A stretch of 36,552 nucleotides of DNA, taken from contig JAGNHS010000031.1 of NCBI GenBank assembly GCA_018001635.1, positions 1 to 36,552 on the forward strand. Reading direction: 5' to 3'. This document shows positions 1-7,964 of the stretch, in pieces. How positions within the stretch are numbered: the first letter of the stretch is position 1; each line of letters opens with the position of its first letter. Under the pieces are notes generated by a model. It was given only the letters and a program-made list of their open reading frames with translations. It searched no databases and was not told the DNA's origin. Both the position numbers and the translations under genes were made by a program. Source of the stretch: Pseudomonadota bacterium. GTDB lineage: Bacteria; Bdellovibrionota; UBA2428.

Positions 1-360
1 GAGCAAAGCCTTGAGCCTACTTATAAAGAGGGTTTATGGGAGAGTACTTGTCTTGAAGTCTTTGAATTCGATGAAAAAAGCACATCGTATGTGGAGTGGA
101 ATTTTTCACCAAGCCAAGATTGGGCCTTCTTTGCCTTTTCGGAGTATCGTAAAAAGAATAAGAAATTTGAAGCGCGAAGCCCCTTGTCGTGGTCTTGGAG
201 CCAGGAATCTAAACAAAGAAATTTGGAGCTTAAGCTGCCTCGATGCTTCGAAGAGTCCACTTTGCAATTAACTGGAGTTATCGATTGGGGGGCAAAGGGA
301 ATTGACTACTTTGCTCTAAAGCATCCGGCTAGCAAGCCTGATTTTCACGTTAAGTATTAG
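1..360 (+). CDS. DOMON-like domain protein, 5'-truncated by window edge
   Basis: The frame is open from base 1 and ends at a TAG at 358-360, so only the C-terminal 119 residues are present. The stretch with LWESTCLEVF, then YVEWNFSPSQDWAFFAFSEYR, resembles the DOMON-like ligand-binding domain proteins sometimes found beside murB, which have a conserved 'LWE..C.E.F' and 'E.NFAPSG.W' pattern. Such proteins are thought to bind a sugar or haem-like ligand, but their role is not established. No enzymatic motif is visible. An ATG at 91 lies inside the conserved region and is not the real start. The assignment rests on remembered family patterns, so moderate confidence only. Confidence 0.55.
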   Translation, partial: EQSLEPTYKEGLWESTCLEVFEFDEKSTSYVEWNFSPSQDWAFFAFSEYRKKNKKFEARSPLSWSWSQESKQRNLELKLPRCFEESTLQLTGVIDWGAKGIDYFALKHPASKPDFHVKY

Positions 361-392
361 CCTTTTAGTGCCATAAAATCATCATGGTTAGG

Positions 393-411
393 CTTAAAGC
401 TAAGCTTTAAG
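393..411 (+). promoter_or_regulatory. Short inverted repeat upstream of the zincin operon
   Basis: CTTAAAGC and GCTTTAAG form perfect 8 bp arms around a TAA loop, ending 9 bases before the ATG at 421. There is no U-tract after it, so it is not a classical terminator. It could be an operator or a structure that hides the translation start, since no good Shine-Dalgarno sequence is visible here. Confidence 0.3.
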
Positions 412-420
412 ATAATTGTA

Positions 421-2640
421 ATGGGCGCAAAGGGTGTTTTTATAGTTAACGTTGTGCTGGCATCAATGTCTCTTAATTCGGCTAATATCTTATTGAGCAA
501 TCACGCAAAAACTAATGACGATAAATCAGTATCTGAAGCAAAAGGCTCAACTGATTGCGATAATCTACAGGGAAAGCTTTGCAGTGAGGCCAATTTTAAA
601 GAAAGAGTCGATAAATTAGAAAAAATACAAAATGATCTTCAAGATATTCTTCAAAACTCTTTTGAAAAGACTCAAGGAGGTCAGGCCAAGGACTTGGTGC
701 TAAAAACCCTAAAAGCTGAGGGGTTTAATTTAAAAAACAATATACCTGAATCTGTGATTCAATATTCTTTAATACCGCCACAGTTTCATAAGGTTTCTCC
801 AGAGGAAATGGGTTTAACACCACCCACTGAAGAAACGGTTTTTAGTTCGTTGGGTCTTAAATACTATAAGTGTGAGGAAGAGGATGGATTTTTAAAAATT
901 CCTGCACTTGAAAGATCTAGATTAATTGAATCTTTAAAAAATGAGGTCGCACCTCTCTTTAAAAAGGTTTCGGTGAGTTCCCAATTGTTTACAGAAGTAT
1001 ATTCAGTGAAATCTTCAGATGAGAAAAGTGCTTGGACTCAAGAGTGTAAGAAGTTGTTTGATGCGTCCGGATATGTCGATGAGTTAGCGTATGTGTATGA
1101 CCGGGCCGATTACGATGAGGCCTATCGTGAAAAACTTCCAAAATTTTATGAGACTTATTTGGAGAAATTATTTGAGGCTTCAAAACGAGTTATAGAAATC
1201 ACTAAGCAAGAATTTAAAAATCGTAAAAAAGAAAAAATTGATATTTGGACTCTACAAGAACTTCATAAAGCTTTTTTTGGAGAAAAAGATATTAATAGTC
1301 AGCTTCATTGGGAAACATCTAATCGATACATTACAAGTGGTTTAAAGGTGATAGTGACTAATGAGTCTACAACTAAGGAAAACGATAAAAAAATTAAATT
1401 ATTAAAAGAAGAAATATTAGAAGCTCTATCCAAAGCCGATCCAAAAAAGATTGCCGTAGTTTTTAAAGAACATGTGAATATCGATCAAAAAGACAATAAA
1501 ATAATCGATACAGAACTTAATCAATTGGTGAGTTTAAGAAAATCTAAAGCTAAATCTGAGAGTTTTTCTCCTGTATTACAAAATATTTTGACTAAACTTC
1601 GAGGCGATGAAAACAGGCAACGCAGGGTTTATGAAAAAGATTTCCATAATACTTTCGAAGAAGACAAACAAAGCTTTGAATACTTTCAGTATAGAACCTA
1701 TTGTAACAAGCGAAACGAACTTATCACTCAACACGTTAATGAAAGTATAGAAAAAACTTTTTCAAAAATGTCACTTTCAAGACCCGTTGTAGAGGCGGTT
1801 ACAGAGTATTTTTATTCTGACAAAAACAAAGCCTTACAGAACGAAATTTTTAACAGCACTAAAAGTTTAGAGCTTGAAGTGCTTAAGAATAAAGTTTTGC
1901 CACATATAAAGAATGCTGAAAAACGATCTAAAGTTTTAAAACGTTTTGAAAATGCATCTCTTGGGATACCGCTCGATCCCAATAAGTTGAGTTGGGAAAA
2001 GGGAGTCTTACCAGGTGTTGAAACGTTGGATTTAAACGCTCTTGATATGTTTGAAGTTTATTATTCACAGTTTGAAGATCCTAAATTAAGAGGCTTAACT
2101 CAAATTAATGCGTTTTATATTCCAGAGGTTCCCGAACTTTCTTCGGTGAGTAAGAAAGTGTTTATTTTTCCTGGCACGGTGAATTTGTTTTCAGATCGAA
2201 AAGAAGCACTCACTGAAATTCTGGCCCATGAAATTGGGCATAGTGTTGATCCTAATTCTTTAAGACAATCAGGAATAGATGTTCGCGAAGATTATAAAGC
2301 ATTAATGGAATGTTTAGCCTCAAAAGAATCAGTCGCCGCACGAAAAGATCAAATGGGAGAGTGCTTTGCTGATTGGATGGCTACAGAAGTATTAGCTCTA
2401 AGGGTGTCGCGCGCTCCAAAGGATGATCGTTTAAATTTAATAAATGAGATGGTTTCATTTCATTGTTTTGCGTCTCGATCCTCAGATATTTTTGAACGCG
2501 CTAATGATGATGTGCATTTGTCATCTATCAGAAGATTGAATGGTATTTTAGGGGCTCATCCAGTCATAAGAGAAGCTTTAGGTTGTCCAATAAATGGAAC
2601 TTATAAATATTGTGAAATGAATAATTCGGAGAAGTTATAG
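421..2640 (+). CDS. Secreted HExxH zinc metallopeptidase-like protein
   Basis: A 739-residue protein. Its N-terminus (MGAKGVFIVNVVLASMSLNSA) looks like a Sec signal peptide, so export to the periplasm or outside is likely. Residues about 60-500 are charged and mostly helical-looking with no recognised domain. Near residue 605 it has ILAHEIGHSVDP, a zincin HExxH motif; about 45 residues later comes GECFADW, whose Glu is a plausible third zinc ligand (gluzincin arrangement). This is reminiscent of M13 (neprilysin) peptidases, whose motif is also followed by a D, but the rest is not clearly M13. It is the first gene of a three-gene set whose coding ends overlap (GTG start of the next gene at 2640). 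Substrate unknown. Confidence 0.7.
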   Translation: MGAKGVFIVNVVLASMSLNSANILLSNHAKTNDDKSVSEAKGSTDCDNLQGKLCSEANFKERVDKLEKIQNDLQDILQNSFEKTQGGQAKDLVLKTLKAEGFNLKNNIPESVIQYSLIPPQFHKVSPEEMGLTPPTEETVFSSLGLKYYKCEEEDGFLKIPALERSRLIESLKNEVAPLFKKVSVSSQLFTEVYSVKSSDEKSAWTQECKKLFDASGYVDELAYVYDRADYDEAYREKLPKFYETYLEKLFEASKRVIEITKQEFKNRKKEKIDIWTLQELHKAFFGEKDINSQLHWETSNRYITSGLKVIVTNESTTKENDKKIKLLKEEILEALSKADPKKIAVVFKEHVNIDQKDNKIIDTELNQLVSLRKSKAKSESFSPVLQNILTKLRGDENRQRRVYEKDFHNTFEEDKQSFEYFQYRTYCNKRNELITQHVNESIEKTFSKMSLSRPVVEAVTEYFYSDKNKALQNEIFNSTKSLELEVLKNKVLPHIKNAEKRSKVLKRFENASLGIPLDPNKLSWEKGVLPGVETLDLNALDMFEVYYSQFEDPKLRGLTQINAFYIPEVPELSSVSKKVFIFPGTVNLFSDRKEALTEILAHEIGHSVDPNSLRQSGIDVREDYKALMECLASKESVAARKDQMGECFADWMATEVLALRVSRAPKDDRLNLINEMVSFHCFASRSSDIFERANDDVHLSSIRRLNGILGAHPVIREALGCPINGTYKYCEMNNSEKL

Positions 2641-2960
2641 TGAAAAAATATATTTCACTTTCATTCATTTTATTATCCATAAATTCAACAATGAGTAGAG
2701 AAATAGTTTTTTCGAATAATAAAGGGACCCAAATAGTAATATCAGAAAAACAAAATCCCAAAAATTATTTAAGAAATCTATGGCAGATTCATGAGTTTAG
2801 GCGTCGTTCTATAAAAAAGAAACTTTCTAAAAATACACACTGTGAACATCAAACAGTGGATATGAGCTGGGATGAAATTAAAACTCAACGAATGAAGCTT
2901 TGTTTAAAGATACCTTTTCATAAAGTCTTTTATACAAAAATGACGGCCGACATAAAGTGA
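2640..2960 (+). CDS. Small exported protein of unknown function
   Basis: 106 residues. The GTG start shares its first base with the TAG stop of the upstream peptidase gene, implying translational coupling. The N-terminus (MKKYISLSFILLSINSTMS) is a signal peptide. The mature part is very basic (for example RRRSIKKKLSK) with two cysteines near the C-terminus (HCEHQ and KLCLKI) that could form a disulphide in the periplasm. I recognise no family. Lying between two secreted zinc-peptidase candidates, it might be an inhibitor, chaperone or partner of one of them; that is only a guess from position. Confidence 0.6.
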   Translation: MKKYISLSFILLSINSTMSREIVFSNNKGTQIVISEKQNPKNYLRNLWQIHEFRRRSIKKKLSKNTHCEHQTVDMSWDEIKTQRMKLCLKIPFHKVFYTKMTADIK

Positions 2961-3916
2961 AACTTATTAAAATAAAACTTATTTATTTCTTTGTGAGTCT
3001 AGCCGGCTTCACTTTTTCAAGAGCTCATGCCTTGAATCCATGTCTGAATTTTATGAAAGAAATGGCTGAAGCCGTTAATAGGGACATACTTGATTCGGAA
3101 GATCTTCGAAAAATTGATGACATATTTAAAAATCCTAAATTGAGCGATGAACTAAAAGCTAAATCGGCTTTTGATGTTTACTTCGAGGCGCGCTTAAGAG
3201 GTCTTAATCCAAGTATTCAAGAAAAGGTACGAAATATTATAAATAATAAGGTCTTGAGAAAAGATCGGTCTCTCATGGGAAGTGTGTATTCTTCGAGAGA
3301 TCAGACTATTACAATTACGAGTCCCTTAAAATATCAAAATAGTGTGGAGGCCTTCCATTCTCTGGCTCACGAACTAGAACACGCCATTATAGATCAATTG
3401 CACATTGAAAAATTTGGTAAAAATTCGGCTGTTTCTTGGTGGCATCCAAGGAGAGGCAGTCTTAAATATCATGGAGAACTGGCGGCTATGAGGGCAGAGT
3501 GGAATTATATACGTTCTGTTCCAGATGAACATCTTCAGGCTTTAATAAATGAAATTCAGAATGATTCAAGCTTTGGATACGATAAAGCTTTTACAATTCG
3601 TTGTCTTAAACAAGCCTCCTTAGATAGAGAGGCTTATATAAAGGCCGAGCATAGTGCTGGTAGATACACAAAATCGCAATTGTTTATTGAAAATTTGATG
3701 GTGAAATCAGTAGGGCTAACACTTTATGGAACTTTAAACTTTATAGGTGGTGTTTTAGGAACAACGGCTTTTTGTATATCAAAAGTTAAGGACACCACTT
3801 TTGATCAAAACGTTACGTGGTTTCAAAGTATTTGTGCCCCAAATACTATTGTACAAATCGAAATTAAAAAAAATCAAAAAATCGACTATTCAAAAAGTCG
3901 CGAACTAAATGAATAA
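2957..3916 (+). CDS. Secreted HExxH-type zinc protease-like protein
   Basis: 319 residues from a GTG start that overlaps the upstream stop by 4 bases (GTGA). The signal peptide ends near FSRAHA. The motif SLAHELEHAIIDQ at about residue 140 is an HExxH zinc site, and HGELAAMRAEW about 30 residues later offers candidate third-ligand glutamates. The mature protein starts LNPCLNFMKEM. A second hydrophobic stretch (VGLTLYGTLNFIGGVLGTTAFCI, about residues 250-275) may be a membrane or lipid-contact segment. No specific peptidase family is recognised. With the genes before it this makes an operon of exported proteins carrying two distinct zincins. Catalytic activity is inferred from the motif only. 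Confidence 0.65.
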   Translation: MKLIKIKLIYFFVSLAGFTFSRAHALNPCLNFMKEMAEAVNRDILDSEDLRKIDDIFKNPKLSDELKAKSAFDVYFEARLRGLNPSIQEKVRNIINNKVLRKDRSLMGSVYSSRDQTITITSPLKYQNSVEAFHSLAHELEHAIIDQLHIEKFGKNSAVSWWHPRRGSLKYHGELAAMRAEWNYIRSVPDEHLQALINEIQNDSSFGYDKAFTIRCLKQASLDREAYIKAEHSAGRYTKSQLFIENLMVKSVGLTLYGTLNFIGGVLGTTAFCISKVKDTTFDQNVTWFQSICAPNTIVQIEIKKNQKIDYSKSRELNE

Positions 3917-4100
3917 GAGCATTAGTTCTCTTTAATGCTGTCAAAAATTTAAACAATTGATCATAGCTTTGGTCAGAGAGAGATCTCTCAGCTCTTCCAT
4001 AAGTTCATTAATTACAGTCTCTTAGGTCGATGGCACGATGAGTGCAGATAAATGGAAAGATTTGTTTGTGTGCTTTTTAGATGAAAGGGCTTTTAACGTT

Positions 4101-4673
4101 ATGAAGAAATTTTTTTTATTTTCAAATTTATTTTTAGGACTATTTCTTAGTGTGGCTTCAAAAGCTGAAGAAACTACATTAGATGCTAAAAGCGATCCCA
4201 ATGTAGATGCTGTGAGATTAACTCAACATTTTAAAAAAGCAGATCCGAGCCCTTTTTATTGGGATGATCCTATCGGGAAATTTATTGATGGAGCAAAAAT
4301 TGTAGGTGTTAATACTGTTGTCTATGGAGGTAGTGCCGTTGGTATTGCTACAGGAACTATATTAATTTCAAAAGCAAAAGAGCGCGACGGTATTATTAGT
4401 AAATTAGTTAAAAAGGGTTTTAAGGTGACCGGGATAACTTCAAGTCTATATTTAATTGCAGATGGTGCTTCTAGAATTGTGTTGAATTTTCAGGAATTAG
4501 ACCCCGGGTTTACTGCCGTTCCTGGTATGGCGAGTTTTATTGTTAGAGAGACTGATGAGCTCATTGCAGAAGCCCCTCACAGAGTTAAACAGCAAGCGGC
4601 TCATGCTAAAAATGAATTCCACAGGATTACTAAAGAATCTCAAGATTCCTTTAATGGAAAAATGGAAGAATAA
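4101..4673 (+). CDS. Exported or membrane protein of unknown function
   Basis: The open frame extends upstream to 4038, but the ATG at 4101 gives a clean signal peptide (MKKFFLFSNLFLGLFLSVASKAEE), so I choose it: 190 residues. After a hydrophilic stretch there are two hydrophobic, Gly-rich segments (around VVYGGSAVGIATGTILI and ITSSLYLIADGASRIVL) separated by a basic loop, which could be a membrane hairpin. The C-terminal 45 residues are charged and helical. No family is recognised. It is separated from the upstream peptidase gene by about 185 bases and converges with rnr, with both stop codons inside one palindrome. Confidence 0.6.
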   Translation: MKKFFLFSNLFLGLFLSVASKAEETTLDAKSDPNVDAVRLTQHFKKADPSPFYWDDPIGKFIDGAKIVGVNTVVYGGSAVGIATGTILISKAKERDGIISKLVKKGFKVTGITSSLYLIADGASRIVLNFQELDPGFTAVPGMASFIVRETDELIAEAPHRVKQQAAHAKNEFHRITKESQDSFNGKMEE

Positions 4674-4698
4674 AAAAGTTTAAACTTTTTTATTCTTC
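4665..4698. terminator. 34 bp perfect palindrome, likely bidirectional terminator
   Basis: The 17-base arm GAAGAATAAAAAAGTTT is followed immediately by its exact reverse complement. On either strand it can form a hairpin with an A-run on one side and a T-run on the other. It contains the last two Glu codons and stop of both convergent genes (4101-4673 + and 4690-6873 -), so both proteins end in Glu-Glu. Confidence 0.7.
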
Positions 4699-6873
4699 TA
4701 CAAGATCAAAATCAATACGTGTGTTGAGTATGTCAACGTTCACTAATTTCACAGTTATACGACTTCCTAGTTGCAGAGAGCCTTTCGGGCCACGATAGCT
4801 GAGTGTGGCGGCATCGTAACGATAGCGACCACGCTTATGTAAGAAATCTGCATTGAGCAAACCATCTACAAAGTGATCTTGGATTTGGCAGAAAATTCCT
4901 TTTTCGATAACTCCGGAAACGACCACTTGAAAATCTTGTCCTATGAAAGGTTCCATGTAGCGACACTTTTTGAGGTCGATAACTTTCCATTCCATTGCCA
5001 TGGCACTTCTCTCTTGTTGACTACAGTGGACGGTCATTGCTTCCAGCTCTCCGGGCGGAGGAGCTTCTTTAGAAAGCCCCAAACGTTCTCGAATGAGCCT
5101 ATGAACTAGTAAGTCAGGGTATCTTCGAATGGGAGAGGTGAAGTGAGTGTAGTCTGGATTGGCTAATGCAAAGTGGCCTAGAGCCTGTGCGCTGTATCGA
5201 GCCTGTTGCATGGTTCGTAAGATCATAGTTTGTGCGGCTTGTGCACGATGATCTCCGCCGAGAGCCAGTTTTTTAATTTTTTCTATATATTCAGAAAAAT
5301 CTTGAGCAGTCTCTAAAGCCTTAGGAGCTTCGATTCCTGCAAGAGTGACAAACTTAATCAGATCGCGAACTCGGTTTTGGTCGGGCTTTTCGTGTATACG
5401 ATAAACTCCGCCGCGTTCAGGTTTTTCACTTAAGAATTTAGCAGCACATTCATTGGCGGCTAACATGAGGTCTTCGATAAGTTTGTGAGCGTCGAGTCGT
5501 TGTCGAGTTTGAATGTCTTTTACGGTGCCGTCAGAATTTAGGAGAACTTTGGCTTCGGGTAAGTCTAAATCCAAAGCTCCTCTTCGGAATTTGGCTTTGT
5601 TCAAACTTCTATAGCACTCAATCACCGCATCGAGAGCTTCTTTGAGGGGCGCACATTCTTCAACGGCGAAATCTTTCCCCTCTAAATAAGCTTGCATAAG
5701 TTCATAGGTCATTCGTTTATGACTTTTTATGAGAGCTTCGAAGAATTTATAATGGAGAATTTTTCCATCGCGACTAATTTCAAATTCGCAAACAAGTGCG
5801 GCTCGAGGAATGTTTGGGTTTAAAGAACAGACGTCATTTGAGAGAATTTCAGGGAGCATTGGAACTACAAAATCGGGGAAATAAACACTTGTAGAACGAG
5901 CAAAAGCTTCTTTGTTAAGCTGGGTTCCGAATCTGACAAAGTGAGAGACGTCAGCAATGGCAACCCATATTTTCCAGCCATTTTTAGAGGCTTCGGCATA
6001 GACGGCGTCGTCAAAATCACGTGCGTCTAGACCATCGATGGTTACGAATTTCAAATTCTGAATGTCGACTTTATTTTTGTCCCAAGATTTTAACCAATCA
6101 TGAGCGGCTGCTTTGGCTTCATCGAGTGCTTTCGTGGAAAATGTGCGAGGCCATGCCGTTTCTACCAGCACTCTCATGGTGTCTTGGCTGGCGCTACTAA
6201 TGTTTTGAACTTCTTCTACAATCTTAACTTTCCCAATTCCTTTTGAGGGGTATTCCGTAATGTGCGCTAAAACTTGCGAAGAATTCTTTAAATTGAGTCG
6301 AGTGATTTCCTCGTTGTCGACCTTAAAAGTGTGGCGTTGATCGCGCGCATCCCAGGGAACAATAAGAGCCCCGCCTTTAAATAAGCGGAGTGTCCCAAAA
6401 AATTCTTTTTGTCTGCGTTCTACGATTCGGAGAATTTGACCGCGGACTTTATCTCCGCCTTCAAATTTTGAAGAGATTGTGATTTCTACTCGATCCCCTT
6501 GAAGGACGTCGCCGACTCCTTCTTGAGGGATATACACATTGGGGATCTCTTTATCATCGGCAATAACAAATCCAAAACCGTTGGGGTGGACGTCTATTTT
6601 TCCAATGAACTTTTGCCCGATCTGCGATTTGAGATTTTCAGGCCGGGCAGGATAATTTTTAGAAGATGAAGAGCCCTGTCTTTCTTCGTTTCGGCCTTTA
6701 TGCCGGGATTCATTTCGAGAATGAGGAGCGTCCTTTGTTTTGTGGTGAGGGTTGTTGGAATGTTGCGCTTGTCCGTTTTTCTTTTTCTTCTTGTTAGGTT
6801 TTTGACTTTCAGCGTGTCGCAAGTGTTGAGGCGTGCGTTTGCCTCGGCTTCCATTTTTATTTCGTCTTGGCAT
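4690..6873 (-). CDS. rnr: Ribonuclease R, 3'-5' exoribonuclease
   Basis: 727 residues. The first ~90 are very basic and low-complexity (K, R, N, H rich), a common RNA-binding extension. Then comes a cold-shock-type OB domain (GKIDVHPNGFGFVIADD), the RNB catalytic domain with IDGLDARDFDDAV, whose clustered aspartates bind the metal, and SPIRRYPDLLVHR near its end, and a C-terminal S1 domain (from about GQDFQVVVSGVIEKGIFCQI). RNase R degrades structured RNA processively in the cytoplasm and takes part in rRNA and mRNA turnover. The gene starts 20 bases after korB with AAGGA before the ATG, so it is probably co-transcribed with korAB. Length is slightly short of E. coli RNase R (813) because of shorter tails. 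Confidence 0.95.
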   Translation of the reverse strand: MPRRNKNGSRGKRTPQHLRHAESQKPNKKKKKNGQAQHSNNPHHKTKDAPHSRNESRHKGRNEERQGSSSSKNYPARPENLKSQIGQKFIGKIDVHPNGFGFVIADDKEIPNVYIPQEGVGDVLQGDRVEITISSKFEGGDKVRGQILRIVERRQKEFFGTLRLFKGGALIVPWDARDQRHTFKVDNEEITRLNLKNSSQVLAHITEYPSKGIGKVKIVEEVQNISSASQDTMRVLVETAWPRTFSTKALDEAKAAAHDWLKSWDKNKVDIQNLKFVTIDGLDARDFDDAVYAEASKNGWKIWVAIADVSHFVRFGTQLNKEAFARSTSVYFPDFVVPMLPEILSNDVCSLNPNIPRAALVCEFEISRDGKILHYKFFEALIKSHKRMTYELMQAYLEGKDFAVEECAPLKEALDAVIECYRSLNKAKFRRGALDLDLPEAKVLLNSDGTVKDIQTRQRLDAHKLIEDLMLAANECAAKFLSEKPERGGVYRIHEKPDQNRVRDLIKFVTLAGIEAPKALETAQDFSEYIEKIKKLALGGDHRAQAAQTMILRTMQQARYSAQALGHFALANPDYTHFTSPIRRYPDLLVHRLIRERLGLSKEAPPPGELEAMTVHCSQQERSAMAMEWKVIDLKKCRYMEPFIGQDFQVVVSGVIEKGIFCQIQDHFVDGLLNADFLHKRGRYRYDAATLSYRGPKGSLQLGSRITVKLVNVDILNTRIDFDLVEE

Positions 6874-6893
6874 TTATATCCTTAATAATAATT

Positions 6894-7946
6894 TTATCGT
6901 AAGCGATTTTGAATTTTTTCAAAATCCTCTTTCGACAGGCGACACTCATTTTCATTCATAAATGAGAGTGGCTTGTTGGAAAGTTTATTTCTTTCTGTAA
7001 AAGGTCTATTCGCTTTTGGATTGGCATAGAGCAATCCAGTGAGAAGTACGCCTTTAGATTTAGCTTCTTCAATAAGTCGAAGTGCTTCAATGGCATTTGT
7101 AGGATCGTGGTCTGCATCGAGCTTTTTAAGAGTGATCACAGAACCGTCGGGAAGTTCCACTTCACGTTGTTCTCCAGGTTTTAGGCTCACTTCAGGAGTT
7201 TCAAAGTAAGGATGGAATCCAATTTCGTGTAGAGCTACATCATTTTTCTTCACGGCGGTGAATGATTTTGTGGATCCGTCGTGATTGTTGAAAGTTACAC
7301 AAGGGCTAATGACGTCAAGCATGGCAGTGCCTTTGTGGGCAATGGCGCCTTTGATGAGAGGAACCATTTGTTTTGCATCACCAGAGAATGAACGTGCTAC
7401 GTAACCCACGCCTAATTGAATGGCGAGAGCACAAAGGTCAATCTCGGGATATTCATTGACTTCACCCTTTTTAAGAACCGATCCAACGTCTGCAGTTGCA
7501 GAGAATTGGCCTTTGGTGAGTCCGTAAACACCGTTGTCTTCTACGATATACACGCACTCCACGTTTCTGCGGAGCATGTGAACGTATTGTCCCATACCGA
7601 TTGAAGCCGTATCGCCATCTCCAGAGACACCGATGAGATGAAGGTTTTTGTTGGCGAGTAAGGCGCCGGTGGCGACTGAGGGCATGCGCCCGTGAACAGC
7701 GTTGAAGCCGTGCGCTTTGCTTAAGAAATAGGCTGGTGTTTTAGAGGAACATCCGATCCCTGATAGCTTGGCTACTGTTTGAGGTTTAATTCCCATTTCA
7801 TAGTAAGCGTTAATTATATGTCTGGTAATAGAATCGTGTCCGCAGCCACCACATAGTGTGCTTGGGAGTCCATTGTAATCTTCTTTTCCTAAACCGATTC
7901 TATTTTTAACTTCTTTTGCTTCGGGTGTTTGATTTTCTTCGCTCAT
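6894..7946 (-). CDS. korB: 2-oxoacid:ferredoxin oxidoreductase, beta subunit
   Basis: 350 residues from the ATG at 7946; a TTG at 7964 would add six residues, but AGAGGA lies between the two and fits the ATG. This TPP-binding subunit shows the CGGCGHDSI cysteine motif, GIGCSSKTPAYF, and the TPP/Mg site GVSGDGDTASIGMG followed by ED.NGVYGLTKGQ. With the alpha subunit it oxidatively decarboxylates a 2-oxoacid to acyl-CoA while reducing ferredoxin. 2-Oxoglutarate is the likeliest substrate, judging by the KorAB family, but pyruvate or branched-chain substrates cannot be excluded. It lies 18 bases after korA and just before rnr. Confidence 0.88.
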   Translation of the reverse strand: MSEENQTPEAKEVKNRIGLGKEDYNGLPSTLCGGCGHDSITRHIINAYYEMGIKPQTVAKLSGIGCSSKTPAYFLSKAHGFNAVHGRMPSVATGALLANKNLHLIGVSGDGDTASIGMGQYVHMLRRNVECVYIVEDNGVYGLTKGQFSATADVGSVLKKGEVNEYPEIDLCALAIQLGVGYVARSFSGDAKQMVPLIKGAIAHKGTAMLDVISPCVTFNNHDGSTKSFTAVKKNDVALHEIGFHPYFETPEVSLKPGEQREVELPDGSVITLKKLDADHDPTNAIEALRLIEEAKSKGVLLTGLLYANPKANRPFTERNKLSNKPLSFMNENECRLSKEDFEKIQNRLR

Positions 7947-7964
7947 TTTAAAATCCTCTTTCAA

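Noticed and set aside
989..1183. Minus-strand ORF with His/Thr-rich stretch
   Set aside because: It lies within the well-supported peptidase gene and has no ribosome site or plausible product.
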